This document shows positions 1 to 7,960 of a stretch of 64,000 nucleotides of DNA, in pieces (position 1 is the first letter of the stretch; each line of letters begins with the position of its first letter). The position numbers and the translations under genes were made by a program. Below the pieces are notes generated by a model. The model was not told where the DNA came from. It saw only the letters and a list, made by a program, of their open reading frames with translations, and did no database searches. The stretch is from CAYUHK01 sp964475165 (lineage in GTDB: Bacteria; Verrucomicrobiota; Kiritimatiellia; JAAZAB01): contig CAYYVN010000002.1 in NCBI GenBank assembly GCA_964475165.1, forward strand, positions 62,001 through 126,000, written 5' to 3'.

Positions 1-41
1 CGGCTTTGGATAAGTCGGCCGAAGGCTCTTCGAATAAGTAA
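1..41 (+). CDS. C-terminal end of an unidentified protein (partial)
   Basis: The frame starting at base 3 reads ALDKSAEGSSNK and then stops with TAA at 39-41. The charged, Ser-rich tail is typical of a protein end, and a perfect terminator hairpin begins 26 bp later. This is the only reason for calling it coding. Too little sequence is present to name a family, and another frame cannot be excluded. Confidence 0.4.
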   Translation, partial: ALDKSAEGSSNK

Positions 42-66
42 ATTCGCGCATTGGATTATTGAACTG

Positions 67-99
67 AAATGGCCGCCTCGGGTTCCGGGGCGGCCATTT
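67..99 (+). terminator. Intrinsic terminator, probably bidirectional
   Basis: AAATGGCCGCC (67-77) pairs perfectly with GGCGGCCATTT (89-99) around an 11-nt loop and runs into TTTT. The A-run on the other side makes it usable on the minus strand as well. It probably ends transcription of the gene whose tail is at 1-41. Confidence 0.8.
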
Positions 100-581
100 T
101 ATTGGCGGCGGGCTCTGGTCAGCCCTGATCCAGCGCCGCCTGCGCTGGCAGTCTTCTTGGCGCTGGGGCTCAGCTAGTTTTAATTGCTTTTAGGTCCGGA
201 GAGAATATACTGATCGATTATAGCTTAAGGCGTTCTGGGTGTTTCTGGTAAACCGGATGAGCGCCTGGAGTAGGGCTGGAATCAAGGGGGTCCGAGGAAT
301 GGTCGGCCATTGGGTGCCGTCGGGATTTTCATCTAGCCTTGGCTGGTGGGATAGCTAACACTTCTGGCCACCCGCGCTTGGCGGGGCTATCAGCTCCTGC
401 CGGCGAGGCGCCGGGCACCAAGGGGTGTTTTCATCTGTTGCAGTGCCAACGGTCAGGGCCTCTCGGGTATCCAGGGATAGCATCTTGAGAGCCGCTCGCG
501 CTGGGCCATAGCAGTCGCTCGGGATGCCCCGGGCGGAGCTCGAAGGGAATAATAACTGAAACATCAAGCAGGGGAGCCGGT
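100..581. other. ~480 bp region without a convincing gene
   Basis: No frame here looks like a conserved protein, and I see no tRNA, tmRNA, RNase P or SRP RNA hallmark. It holds a possible promoter (184-211), so the following gene may have a leader of more than 300 nt. It also holds a 22-nt exact match (400-421) to the inside of the following oxidoreductase gene (1288-1309), in a frame that would encode GEAPGT. A decayed paralogue fragment is possible but unproven. Confidence 0.5.
184..211 (+). promoter_or_regulatory. Possible sigma70-type promoter
   Basis: TTGCTT (184-189), 16 bp, then TATACT (206-211). The -10 matches consensus at 5 of 6 positions and the -35 at 3 of 6. It would start a transcript about 365 nt upstream of the oxidoreductase gene. 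Confidence 0.3.
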
Positions 582-1733
582 ATGAAAAAAATACGAGTGG
601 GAGTGGTGGGCGTCGGAGTGATGGGCAATAGCCATGCGCGTCAACTATTGGAAGGCCAGATCGCTCGCGCCGAATTGACGGCTGTTAGCGACAGCTCGCC
701 GCAACGTTTGCAGCCCTTCAAGGGCCGAGTGCAAACTTTCACGGCAGCGGATAAAATGCTGCGCTCCGGTCTGCTCGATGCTGTGATCATTGCCAGCCCC
801 CATTATGATCATACCATTTCCGGCCGCCTGGCTCTGCAGCAGGGCCTGCATGTCCTGGTGGAAAAACCCATCTCGGTGCACAAAGCCGATTGCCAACGAT
901 TACTGGCGGCCCATCGCAGCAAGCGCCAGGTATTTGCGGCCATGTTTAATAACCGCACTTTGCCCTGTTACGCCAAGCTGCGTCAGTTGGTGGCGGAAGG
1001 TGAGCTGGGCGCTCTGCGGCGGATTGTCTGGATCACCACCGATTGGTTCCGCACCGATACCTATTATGCTATGGGTGGCTGGCGCGCCACCTGGCGCGGC
1101 GAGGGCGGCGGGGTCTTGATGAATCAATGCCCGCATCAACTTGATTTATTGCAGTGGATCGCTGGGCTGCCAGCCCGCCTGCGCGCTTTTTGTTATTTCG
1201 GCAAATATCATTCGATTGAGGTTGAGGATGATGTCACCGCTTATCTGGAATATGCCAATGGTGCCACTGGGGTTTTTATCGCCACCACCGGCGAGGCGCC
1301 GGGCACCAATCGCCTGGAGCTCACCGGTGATCGCGGGCGGGTGATCGTCGAGCATGAAAAGATTCGCTTCACGCGCAATACCACGCCCATGGATGAGTAT
1401 TGTCGGAAGAGCCCGGAGGCCTTCGGCAAACCGGATGTGTGGCAGGTGGAGATTCCGGCCTCAGCGCCAGCCTTGATACAACATCGGGCCATCATCCAAA
1501 ACTTTGTGGATGCCATTCTGGATAAGGTGCCCCTGATCGCGCCGGCGGCTGAAGGTATTCATTCGGTGGAATTGGCTAACGCCATGATTTATTCCAGCAT
1601 CAAAGATCAATGGGTGGACTTGCCCTTGAATGCCGCCAGCTATGAACGGCTGCTCAAAGAATTGATCAAACGACCGCCGGCCCGCTGGCAGCCCAGCGGG
1701 CGGCGCTCACAGCCGCGCCGTCGGCGTCAATGA
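582..1733 (+). CDS. Gfo/Idh/MocA-family NAD(P)-dependent oxidoreductase
   Basis: This 383-residue protein is predicted to be a cytoplasmic dehydrogenase acting on a sugar, inositol or related polyol; the substrate cannot be read from sequence. The N-terminal Rossmann fold carries GVGVMG at residues ~10-15, and VEKPIS at ~93-98 contains the family's Lys-Pro signature. The C-terminal alpha/beta domain carries the family segment GEAPGTNRLE. Length is normal for the family. The start is supported by GGGGAG upstream of the ATG. The Arg-rich tail (last ~20 residues) is probably disordered. It lies 25 bp before pdxJ on the same strand and may be cotranscribed, with no obvious functional link to vitamin B6. 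Confidence 0.9.
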   Translation: MKKIRVGVVGVGVMGNSHARQLLEGQIARAELTAVSDSSPQRLQPFKGRVQTFTAADKMLRSGLLDAVIIASPHYDHTISGRLALQQGLHVLVEKPISVHKADCQRLLAAHRSKRQVFAAMFNNRTLPCYAKLRQLVAEGELGALRRIVWITTDWFRTDTYYAMGGWRATWRGEGGGVLMNQCPHQLDLLQWIAGLPARLRAFCYFGKYHSIEVEDDVTAYLEYANGATGVFIATTGEAPGTNRLELTGDRGRVIVEHEKIRFTRNTTPMDEYCRKSPEAFGKPDVWQVEIPASAPALIQHRAIIQNFVDAILDKVPLIAPAAEGIHSVELANAMIYSSIKDQWVDLPLNAASYERLLKELIKRPPARWQPSGRRSQPRRRRQ

Positions 1734-1758
1734 ATCCCTTCGGAAGGAGGCTGCCTTG

Positions 1759-2508
1759 ATGAAAAAATATCGGCCCTTGCGGTTGGGTGTGAATGTGGAT
1801 CATGTGGCCACCGTGCGCCAGGCTCGCGGCACGCTTTATCCGGATCCCCTGGAGGCCGCGCAGCTCTGCTTGCAGGCGGGTGCGGCTGGCATCACCATCC
1901 ATCTGCGTGAAGATCGTCGTCACATTCAAGATCATGATTTGCGGAACATGCGTCGCCGGCTGCGCGCGCCGCTCAACTTGGAAATGGCCAATGCCCCGGA
2001 GATCATGCGCATCGCCACCCGGGTGCGCCCGCATGAAGTCTGTCTGGTGCCCGAAAAACGCCGCGAGTTGACCACCGAAGGTGGCTTGAATGTGGCCGGA
2101 CAAAAAACAGCTTTGCGCAAATCTGTGGCTCAACTCCAGCGCGCCGGGATCACCGTCAGCTTGTTCGTGGATCCGAGCCGCCGTCAACTGGCGGCCGCGG
2201 CCGAGTTGGGAGCATCCTATGTGGAGCTGCATACCGGCACCTATTGCGCCGCCCGTGGCCGCCAGGCTCAGCGGGAGTTGCAACGCTTGATTGATGGGGC
2301 GCACTACGCCCATACGCTGGGGCTCAAGGTCAATGCCGGGCATGGCATCAACCTGACCAATATCGATGGCATCCTTAAAATTCCCTGGCTGGATACCCTC
2401 AATATCGGGCATAGCCTCGTCGCCCGTGGCCTGCTGGTGGGGCTGCCCGCCGCCGTGGGCGAAATGCTGCGGGCCATGCGCGGCTATCGAGCTCACCCTT
2501 TGGCATGA
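1759..2508 (+). CDS. pdxJ: Pyridoxine 5'-phosphate synthase PdxJ
   Basis: PdxJ condenses 1-deoxy-D-xylulose 5-phosphate with the 3-amino-2-oxopropyl phosphate made through PdxA, giving pyridoxine 5'-phosphate in the cytoplasm. The N-terminal segment LGVNVDHVATVRQARGT is diagnostic, with the DHVATVRQAR signature intact. HLREDRRHI follows, as do the NLEMA strand and the late GLKVNAGHGI motif. It is a full-length TIM barrel of 249 residues. I start at ATG 1759, 8 nt after GGAGG, rather than at the TTG just before it. The stop overlaps the next start as ATGA, so the downstream gene is translationally coupled. pdxA lies nearby in a converging operon, so two steps of the pathway sit within 4 kb. 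Confidence 0.96.
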   Translation: MKKYRPLRLGVNVDHVATVRQARGTLYPDPLEAAQLCLQAGAAGITIHLREDRRHIQDHDLRNMRRRLRAPLNLEMANAPEIMRIATRVRPHEVCLVPEKRRELTTEGGLNVAGQKTALRKSVAQLQRAGITVSLFVDPSRRQLAAAAELGASYVELHTGTYCAARGRQAQRELQRLIDGAHYAHTLGLKVNAGHGINLTNIDGILKIPWLDTLNIGHSLVARGLLVGLPAAVGEMLRAMRGYRAHPLA

Positions 2509-4076
2509 AGGTTGTTTCCATAGCACAGATGCGCGAGTTGGATCGCCAAACGATCAGTGCCGGCGTGCCGGCCGCCACGCTCATGGATCGTGCCGGAGAG
2601 GGCTTGGCGCGCATCGTTGCTGATCTATGCCAGCGGCGGGGCCAGTCTGGTGCGGCTATCCTATTGCTGGCCGGGCGTGGCAATAATGGCGGTGACGCTC
2701 TGGCTGCTGCCCGGCACCTGCTGGCTCTCGGCCATCCGGTCCGCGTGTGGCTGGCCTGTTCGGCCCGTCAAATTAAAGGGGCCGCGCGCGTGCATTTGCA
2801 GAAGCTGCTGCGCGCTAAAATCCCGCTGCAAGAATTTCCTAGCGTGGCAGATTGGGAGCGCCTGAGCGCCACCCGAGTTAGCGATCAGCATGCTGCCGTA
2901 GTGGTGGATGGCCTGTTGGGCATTGGGGTGCAAGGGCCGGCAGAGGGCACGCTGACTGCGGCTATCCGCTATCTTAACGCCCTGGCGTCGCATAGCTTGG
3001 TGGTGGCCATTGATGTGCCCTCAGGCTTGCATGGCGATACGGGCCGCGCCGCTGGAGAGGTGGTTCAGGCCGATTTAACCATCACTATGGGTCTGCCTAA
3101 GCGTGGTCTCTTGGAACCATGGGCCCTGGATAAGGTGGGGCGCTTGCGAGTGGTGGATATCGGCATCTCTCAGTCATTGATCGCCAAGATAGAGGCGGAG
3201 TGGGAGCTGATCGGAGCGGCGGAGGTGCGTTCCAGTTTTAAGCGCCGTCAGTCCAGCCTGCATAAGGGCGCTTTGGGGCATTTGTTGATCATGGGCGGCG
3301 CCGCTGGCTACAGTGGTGCCATCAGTTTGGCGGCGCGCGCCGCCTTGCGTTGCGGAGTGGGCTTAGTGAGTGCGGTGGTGCCGCGTTCCATTGCTGGTGT
3401 CGTAGCCGCCGCCGCGCCGGAAGTCATGGTGCATGCCGCGCCGGAGACGGAGTCCGGCTCACTGGCCCTGGCCAGTTGGGCTCTGGGCCAAAAGCTTTTG
3501 CAATCCGCCAGCGCTCTCTTGGCTGGGCCGGGGATGACCCAACATGCCGATACGCAGGCATTAGTGCGGCGCATGTTGCACGAATGCCGGGTGCCCTTGC
3601 TACTGGATGCCGATGCCTTAAATGTCTGTGCCGGTGATTGGGATGTGCTGGCCGGCCGCCAAGGGCCGCTGGTGCTCACCCCGCATCCCGGCGAAATGGG
3701 CCGTTTACTGGGCTCTTCCTCAGCGCAGGTGCAGGCTGATCGTTGCGCGGCGGCGCGCAGCGCCGCAGCGCGTTCCGGGGCGGTGGTCGTGCTCAAGGGC
3801 GCTGGTACTCTGGTGGCCGCCGCTCATCAGCCACTCTGGATCAATTGCACCGGCAACCCTGGTCTGGCCACTGCTGGCGCGGGTGATGTCTTGGCCGGGA
3901 TGTTGGGCGGTTTCTTGGCGCAGGGCCAGGAGCCCCTGATCGCCGCGCGGGCTGCGGTTTTCCTGCATGGTCTGGCTGGCGATCTGGCCGCCGATGAGCA
4001 AAGCGAAAGCAGCTTGATCGCCGGGGATATCATTGAATTTATACCGCGGGCCTGGCGCCGCCTTCTGCCGCGCTGA
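2505..4076 (+). CDS. nnrDE: Bifunctional NAD(P)H-hydrate epimerase / ADP-dependent NAD(P)H-hydrate dehydratase
   Basis: This fused repair enzyme rescues hydrated NADH and NADPH. The YjeF_N epimerase domain (about 1-220) interconverts R and S hydrates, and the ribokinase-like dehydratase domain (about 225-523) restores the S form using ADP. Visible marks are LMDRAGEGLA and GRGNNGGDAL in the first half, and TPHPGEMGRLL and the GAGDVLAGMLGG nucleotide-binding/catalytic loop in the second. Length (523) matches the bacterial fusion. The start is fixed by the ATGA overlap with pdxJ. It faces rsmA and ends 13 bp from that gene's stop. It is often placed in mixed housekeeping operons, so the neighbour gives little functional information. 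Confidence 0.95.
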   Translation: MKVVSIAQMRELDRQTISAGVPAATLMDRAGEGLARIVADLCQRRGQSGAAILLLAGRGNNGGDALAAARHLLALGHPVRVWLACSARQIKGAARVHLQKLLRAKIPLQEFPSVADWERLSATRVSDQHAAVVVDGLLGIGVQGPAEGTLTAAIRYLNALASHSLVVAIDVPSGLHGDTGRAAGEVVQADLTITMGLPKRGLLEPWALDKVGRLRVVDIGISQSLIAKIEAEWELIGAAEVRSSFKRRQSSLHKGALGHLLIMGGAAGYSGAISLAARAALRCGVGLVSAVVPRSIAGVVAAAAPEVMVHAAPETESGSLALASWALGQKLLQSASALLAGPGMTQHADTQALVRRMLHECRVPLLLDADALNVCAGDWDVLAGRQGPLVLTPHPGEMGRLLGSSSAQVQADRCAAARSAAARSGAVVVLKGAGTLVAAAHQPLWINCTGNPGLATAGAGDVLAGMLGGFLAQGQEPLIAARAAVFLHGLAGDLAADEQSESSLIAGDIIEFIPRAWRRLLPR

Positions 4077-4089
4077 AAGCGCGCTGCAC

Positions 4090-4971
4090 TCAGCAGCATC
4101 CCGCTTGAGCTTCGAGCTGTGTCATTGCTTGCAGGGCTTCAGCCAAGCGCAGCCACTGGCATACCGATAGAGTTTCTGGCCGGGCCTGCGGATCGATCTC
4201 CAGCTCTGCGAGCAGGGCCCTGATCCGTTCCGGTGCTGGCCGCCAGTTGGCGGGAAGATTACGCAAGAGGGTCCCCAATTGCTTGCGTCGGCGAGAAAAA
4301 ATAAATTTGGTTAACATAAAGAAAAAGTGTTTCTGGGCTGGGAGCAGCAGGGGTGGTTCGCGGCGGCTCAAGAGCAAAATCGCCGAATGCACGCCGGGCA
4401 TCGGATAGAAGCAGCTGGGGCTGATTGTTTTACGAATACTGCTGTGGTAGAGCGTTTGGCTCCAGAGACCCAAAAGCCCAAAATCTCTGCTGCCAGGCAG
4501 GGCTGTTAAGCGGCGGGCCACTTCGGCCTGCAAGGTCACGATCATCGCCGCCGGCGGGCGCTGGGCTTGGAGTAGATTAACCAAGATAGCGCTGCCGACT
4601 GAGTAGGGCAGATTGGCCACCACTTTAGTGATGCCGGAGGCCAAGAGCTTTTCGTGATCGAGCCGCAAGATATCGCCGCGGATCAATTCCAGGTTGGGCC
4701 GGGCGGCCAGTTCTCCCTTGAGGAAATTATAAAGTTTGGGATCTTTCTCCACGGCCACTACGCGACGCGCTTTTTCGGTTAAGGGTTGCGTGAGCACGCC
4801 CAGGCCGGCACCAATTTCCAGGATTTCATCGGCGGGAGTAATCGCCGCCGTCTCCAGCATGATGGCCAGGATATTGGCGTCGACCAGAAAATTCTGTCCC
4901 AGCTTTTTGCGAGGTCGTAGGGCGAGCCTGTCGAGCAGCGCACGAACTTCGGAAGGGCGGGTGGGTTTCAT
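4090..4971 (-). CDS. rsmA: 16S rRNA dimethyladenosine transferase RsmA/KsgA
   Basis: RsmA dimethylates two adjacent adenosines in the 3' terminal hairpin of 16S rRNA during 30S maturation, using S-adenosylmethionine. KKLGQNFLVD near residue 21 and the SAM-binding motif EIGAGLGVLTQPL are present, as is motif IV NLPYSVGS with the catalytic Asn-Leu-Pro-Tyr. The C-terminal helical domain is complete, for a total of 293 residues. The ATG overlaps the pdxA stop as ATGA. Its place after surA-like and pdxA reproduces the surA-pdxA-rsmA order known from Escherichia coli. Confidence 0.96.
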   Translation of the reverse strand: MKPTRPSEVRALLDRLALRPRKKLGQNFLVDANILAIMLETAAITPADEILEIGAGLGVLTQPLTEKARRVVAVEKDPKLYNFLKGELAARPNLELIRGDILRLDHEKLLASGITKVVANLPYSVGSAILVNLLQAQRPPAAMIVTLQAEVARRLTALPGSRDFGLLGLWSQTLYHSSIRKTISPSCFYPMPGVHSAILLLSRREPPLLLPAQKHFFFMLTKFIFSRRRKQLGTLLRNLPANWRPAPERIRALLAELEIDPQARPETLSVCQWLRLAEALQAMTQLEAQAGCC

Positions 4972-5984
4972 GAACGGGCTATACCGCTCCAGGGGTTCGG
5001 TCGCCGGGCCAGGCGGGCAGCCAGGCGGATGGCGGCTATCATGCTGCGCGGATCGGCCTGGCCGCGCCCGGCAATATCGAAGGCCGTGCCATGATCCGGC
5101 GAAACACGCAGGATCGGCAGGCCCAGGGTCAGATTGACCCCCCGTTCGAAGGCAATCATTTTTAGAGGACCCAAGCCCTGATCATGATACATGGCCAGGA
5201 TGGCACCATAACGGCCTTGGCGGGCTTGGTGAAAAATGATATCGGCCGGGATAGGGCCGGCCACCGGAATGCCGCGCCGCCGCAAGGTCCGCACAGCCGG
5301 TTGCAGCTGGGTGATTTCCTCGCGCCCCAAGAGCCCCTGATCGCCGGCATGGGGATTCAAGGCACACATACCGATCAATCTGTTTTTGATTTGCAGCCAG
5401 GAAAGCGCTTGTGCGGTTAGTTCGGCCGTCGCGACGATGATCTGGCTGGAGATATGCTTGGGCACACTGGCCAGAGGAATGTGGCGTGTGACGAGGGCCA
5501 CGCGTAAGGGGCCGCCCATCAAGAGCATGGCATAGCGTTGGGTGCCGGTAAGTTCCGCCAGCAGTTCCGTATGCCCCGGATGGTTCCAGCCGGCCAATTG
5601 CAGGCTTTTTTTGCAAATAGGCGCCGTCACCATACCTTCGAAGAGGCCTTGTTGACAGCCCCGCACAGTCGCTGTGATCCAGTGCGCAGCCGCCTGGCCC
5701 TCTTGGCGACCGGTGCTGCCCGGGCGCCATTGGGCGCTGGCAGCCTTCGGCGGTGGTTCCCAAAGCATGACCGACTGGCCGCGCCCCTTGGTGGCGAGAG
5801 AGAGATCAGCTGGCGGCGGTAAAGGGAGACGCAAGGCGCGGGCCTGGCGCGCGAGCAAGGAGCGACTACCCACCAACACCAATTGCAGGTGGCCCGGCCA
5901 GCGTTGATAGGCAGCTTTGAGGGCAACCTCCGGACCTATTCCGCCCGGATCACCCAGGGTGATGGCTAATACCGTTTTGAACAT
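4968..5984 (-). CDS. pdxA: 4-hydroxythreonine-4-phosphate dehydrogenase PdxA
   Basis: PdxA oxidises 4-phosphohydroxy-L-threonine to the unstable amino ketone used by PdxJ for vitamin B6 synthesis; it needs NAD and a divalent metal. ITLGDPGGIGPEV opens the protein. HPGHTELLAELTG, MYHDQGLGPLK with the metal-binding His, and SPDHGTAFDIAGRG follow. I start at ATG 5984, whose first base is the last base of the upstream TGA (TGATG); a TTG one codon earlier is the alternative. The one-base overlap upstream and the ATGA overlap with rsmA downstream imply coupled translation. Confidence 0.96.
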   Translation of the reverse strand: MFKTVLAITLGDPGGIGPEVALKAAYQRWPGHLQLVLVGSRSLLARQARALRLPLPPPADLSLATKGRGQSVMLWEPPPKAASAQWRPGSTGRQEGQAAAHWITATVRGCQQGLFEGMVTAPICKKSLQLAGWNHPGHTELLAELTGTQRYAMLLMGGPLRVALVTRHIPLASVPKHISSQIIVATAELTAQALSWLQIKNRLIGMCALNPHAGDQGLLGREEITQLQPAVRTLRRRGIPVAGPIPADIIFHQARQGRYGAILAMYHDQGLGPLKMIAFERGVNLTLGLPILRVSPDHGTAFDIAGRGQADPRSMIAAIRLAARLARRPNPWSGIARS

Positions 5985-6952
5985 CAATATTTCTTGATGT
6001 AGCTGTTCTGTTTCAGGCGCGCTATCCAGGCATCGTGCAGCCGCTTTACTTCCTGCTGACGCAATTCGCGCTGGATGGTTTCCTCGGCTTTCTCGAAAGG
6101 AATGGTGGTGCCGTTTTTACGGCCCTCGAGCTTCAGAATATAATAATCGCCCCCCGCCGGAATCACGGCACTGATCTCGCCCGGATCCAGTGTCGCCAGA
6201 ACCTCGGCCAGCTCGTCGCGCCGCGTGCGCGGGTCTATCCAGCCCACATAACCGCCCTCGGCAGCCTTGGGCCCCTCGGAAACTTGTCGGGCCAGGTCCG
6301 CAAAGTTTTCACCGTCTATGAGTCGGCGCCTGATTTCCTCAGCTTGATGGCGTTTCAGTTCTTCCTCCGCAGTCGTGTTTCCGCTGTGAATGACGATCAT
6401 CCATAGTTCCACTTGATCGGGAATCCGGTAAGCGCTTCTGTTATTGGTATAGGCCGCGCGTACGGCTTGTGGGGTAATGGTGGCCTTGCTTTCTACCTCT
6501 CGTTCTCGCATGAGCGTGACGATGATCGTGGTGCGCAGGCTCTGGCGCCATTCATCCTGAGTGAGGCCCTCGGCCTGGAGCGCCTTATTGAATTCGGCCA
6601 GGCTGTTATTGAACTTATTCCGAATGATTTCTTCCATGCGTGCATTCACGAAAGTATCCGGCAAGCTCAAATCCTTACGCCGTTCAAAGGCATCCAGGAT
6701 CAAGGCCCGTTCGATGAGCGCATCGAGGGCACTATCGTAAGCTTCAGCCAGTTTCTGGTTCAATTCCAGGCCCTGATAGGCCTGGCGCAACTGACGTTCC
6801 ACCGGTTGCAGTGCGGCTAAAACTTCGGCCACCATGATGACCTGGTCGTTGACGACCGCCGCATAACCATCAACCGGAATGGTCTGATTGGTCGTGGCGT
6901 ATCCTGTCATGCCCAGGCCGATTATAGCGCTGGCAACCAACAATAGCTTCAT
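5984..6952 (-). CDS. SurA/PrsA-like periplasmic peptidyl-prolyl isomerase
   Basis: This is a predicted exported folding factor for envelope or outer-membrane proteins. An N-terminal signal peptide (MKLLLVASAIIGLGMTGYA) is followed by VDGYAAVVNDQVI, the usual SurA N-terminal strand. A helical chaperone region and one parvulin domain follow, marked by the segments from RIPDQVELWMIVI through LARQVSEGPKAAEGGYVGWI to ISAVIPAGGDYYILKL. Classical SurA has two parvulin domains; here only one is visible. The start is uncertain: ATG 6952 gives a standard signal peptide, ATG 6970 adds MLAAKK, and neither has a strong SD site. Its position before pdxA and rsmA supports the SurA assignment. Confidence 0.82.
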   Translation of the reverse strand: MKLLLVASAIIGLGMTGYATTNQTIPVDGYAAVVNDQVIMVAEVLAALQPVERQLRQAYQGLELNQKLAEAYDSALDALIERALILDAFERRKDLSLPDTFVNARMEEIIRNKFNNSLAEFNKALQAEGLTQDEWRQSLRTTIIVTLMREREVESKATITPQAVRAAYTNNRSAYRIPDQVELWMIVIHSGNTTAEEELKRHQAEEIRRRLIDGENFADLARQVSEGPKAAEGGYVGWIDPRTRRDELAEVLATLDPGEISAVIPAGGDYYILKLEGRKNGTTIPFEKAEETIQRELRQQEVKRLHDAWIARLKQNSYIKKY

Positions 6953-7073
6953 TTTCTTTGCCGCTAACATAGCTTGAAATATGCCAGATCGCCAGGCGCC
7001 CTGCAATCGGAAAAGATGGGCTCGGTTTGCTGATCAGAGCCACTGCGCCGCCGCCCGGGCGGCCGGGCAGGGT

Positions 7074-7847
7074 TCAGAGCTTGAACTTGGCGACCATGAC
7101 CGTATGGTCGGAAGGCGTTTTGGCTAGGCGGGGTTCCAGATCGATGTAGGCCTCAGTGGATTTGGCGGCCAGCACGGAAGTGGCCAGAATATGATCTACG
7201 CGCCAGCCTATTTTTCTTTGCACGGCGTTCGGCGTACGATAATCATAATAACTGTATTGTCCCGGCTCTGGTCGATGCTTACGAAAAATATCCACGTAAC
7301 CCCAAGCCACAGTGTCCGCAAAGGCCTGGCGCACCGCTACATGATAGCAGACATTATTCGCCTGTTTCTCCGCATTATGAACATCCTTGGCTTCAGGGGC
7401 TACATTCATATCGCCCACCCAGACCAGCGGTGTTCGAGGCGTGAAGTGGCGTTCAAACCAAGCGCGCAGGCGGCGCAACCATTGCAGCTTATATTGATAC
7501 ATGGCATGCTCAATATCGCGGCCTTGCGGCACATAAGTGTTGACCACATATAGGGGCCCCACCTTGGCGGCCACCAGCCGGGTTTCATCCGGTGTTTGGC
7601 CGTCGTCCAATCCAAAGCGGATCTTCGTCGGCCGGATTTTAGAAAGCAGCGCCACACCGTTATAGGATTTTTCTCCGCGGAAAACGAGGTGGTATCCCAT
7701 CTCCGTCAGGGGTGCCTGGGGGAAGAGATGATCCGGCACCTTGGTTTCCTGTAGACAAAGCACATCCGGCTGGTGCCCTTTCAGCCAGTCAATGACGATG
7801 GCCAGGCGGGCTCGGATGGAATTAACGTTGAAGGTGGCGATTTTCAA
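7074..7847 (-). CDS. xth: Exodeoxyribonuclease III family (Xth)
   Basis: It is predicted to cleave DNA at abasic sites and remove 3' blocking groups during base excision repair. KIATFNVNSIRAR with the metal-site Asn, LQETK with the metal-binding Glu, VWVGDMNVAP with the catalytic Asp and Asn, and the terminal SDHTVMVAKF with the Asp-His pair are all intact. At 257 residues it matches the ExoIII/ExoA family. It lies about 120 bp upstream of the surA-like gene on the same strand, so it may be transcribed with it or separately. Confidence 0.94.
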   Translation of the reverse strand: MKIATFNVNSIRARLAIVIDWLKGHQPDVLCLQETKVPDHLFPQAPLTEMGYHLVFRGEKSYNGVALLSKIRPTKIRFGLDDGQTPDETRLVAAKVGPLYVVNTYVPQGRDIEHAMYQYKLQWLRRLRAWFERHFTPRTPLVWVGDMNVAPEAKDVHNAEKQANNVCYHVAVRQAFADTVAWGYVDIFRKHRPEPGQYSYYDYRTPNAVQRKIGWRVDHILATSVLAAKSTEAYIDLEPRLAKTPSDHTVMVAKFKL

Positions 7848-7960
7848 TTGTTTGCTTCCTGGCTTCGGCCTCGCTAAGCAAGGGTCTGATGTTATTTGGC
7901 GGCTGGTGCGGCCAGCTTAGCGCAGGGCGTTCAGGCATCACAAGCTATTTCTGGCAGGCT

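Noticed and set aside
100..581. Structured RNA gene (tmRNA, RNase P RNA, SRP RNA or riboswitch) in the long leader
   Set aside because: None of the conserved core sequences of these RNAs could be found. A covariance-model search would be decisive.
1666..2526. 286-codon open frame antisense to pdxJ
   Set aside because: It is fully opposite a confidently identified gene, its composition is Gln/His/Ala-rich as expected of an antisense shadow in GC-rich DNA, and it has no recognisable motif.
7900..7960. Inverted repeats (GCTAAGC/GCTTAGC and GCTGG/CCAGC) after the permease gene as a terminator
   Set aside because: The outer arms are far apart and no U-run follows on either strand; the support is too weak.
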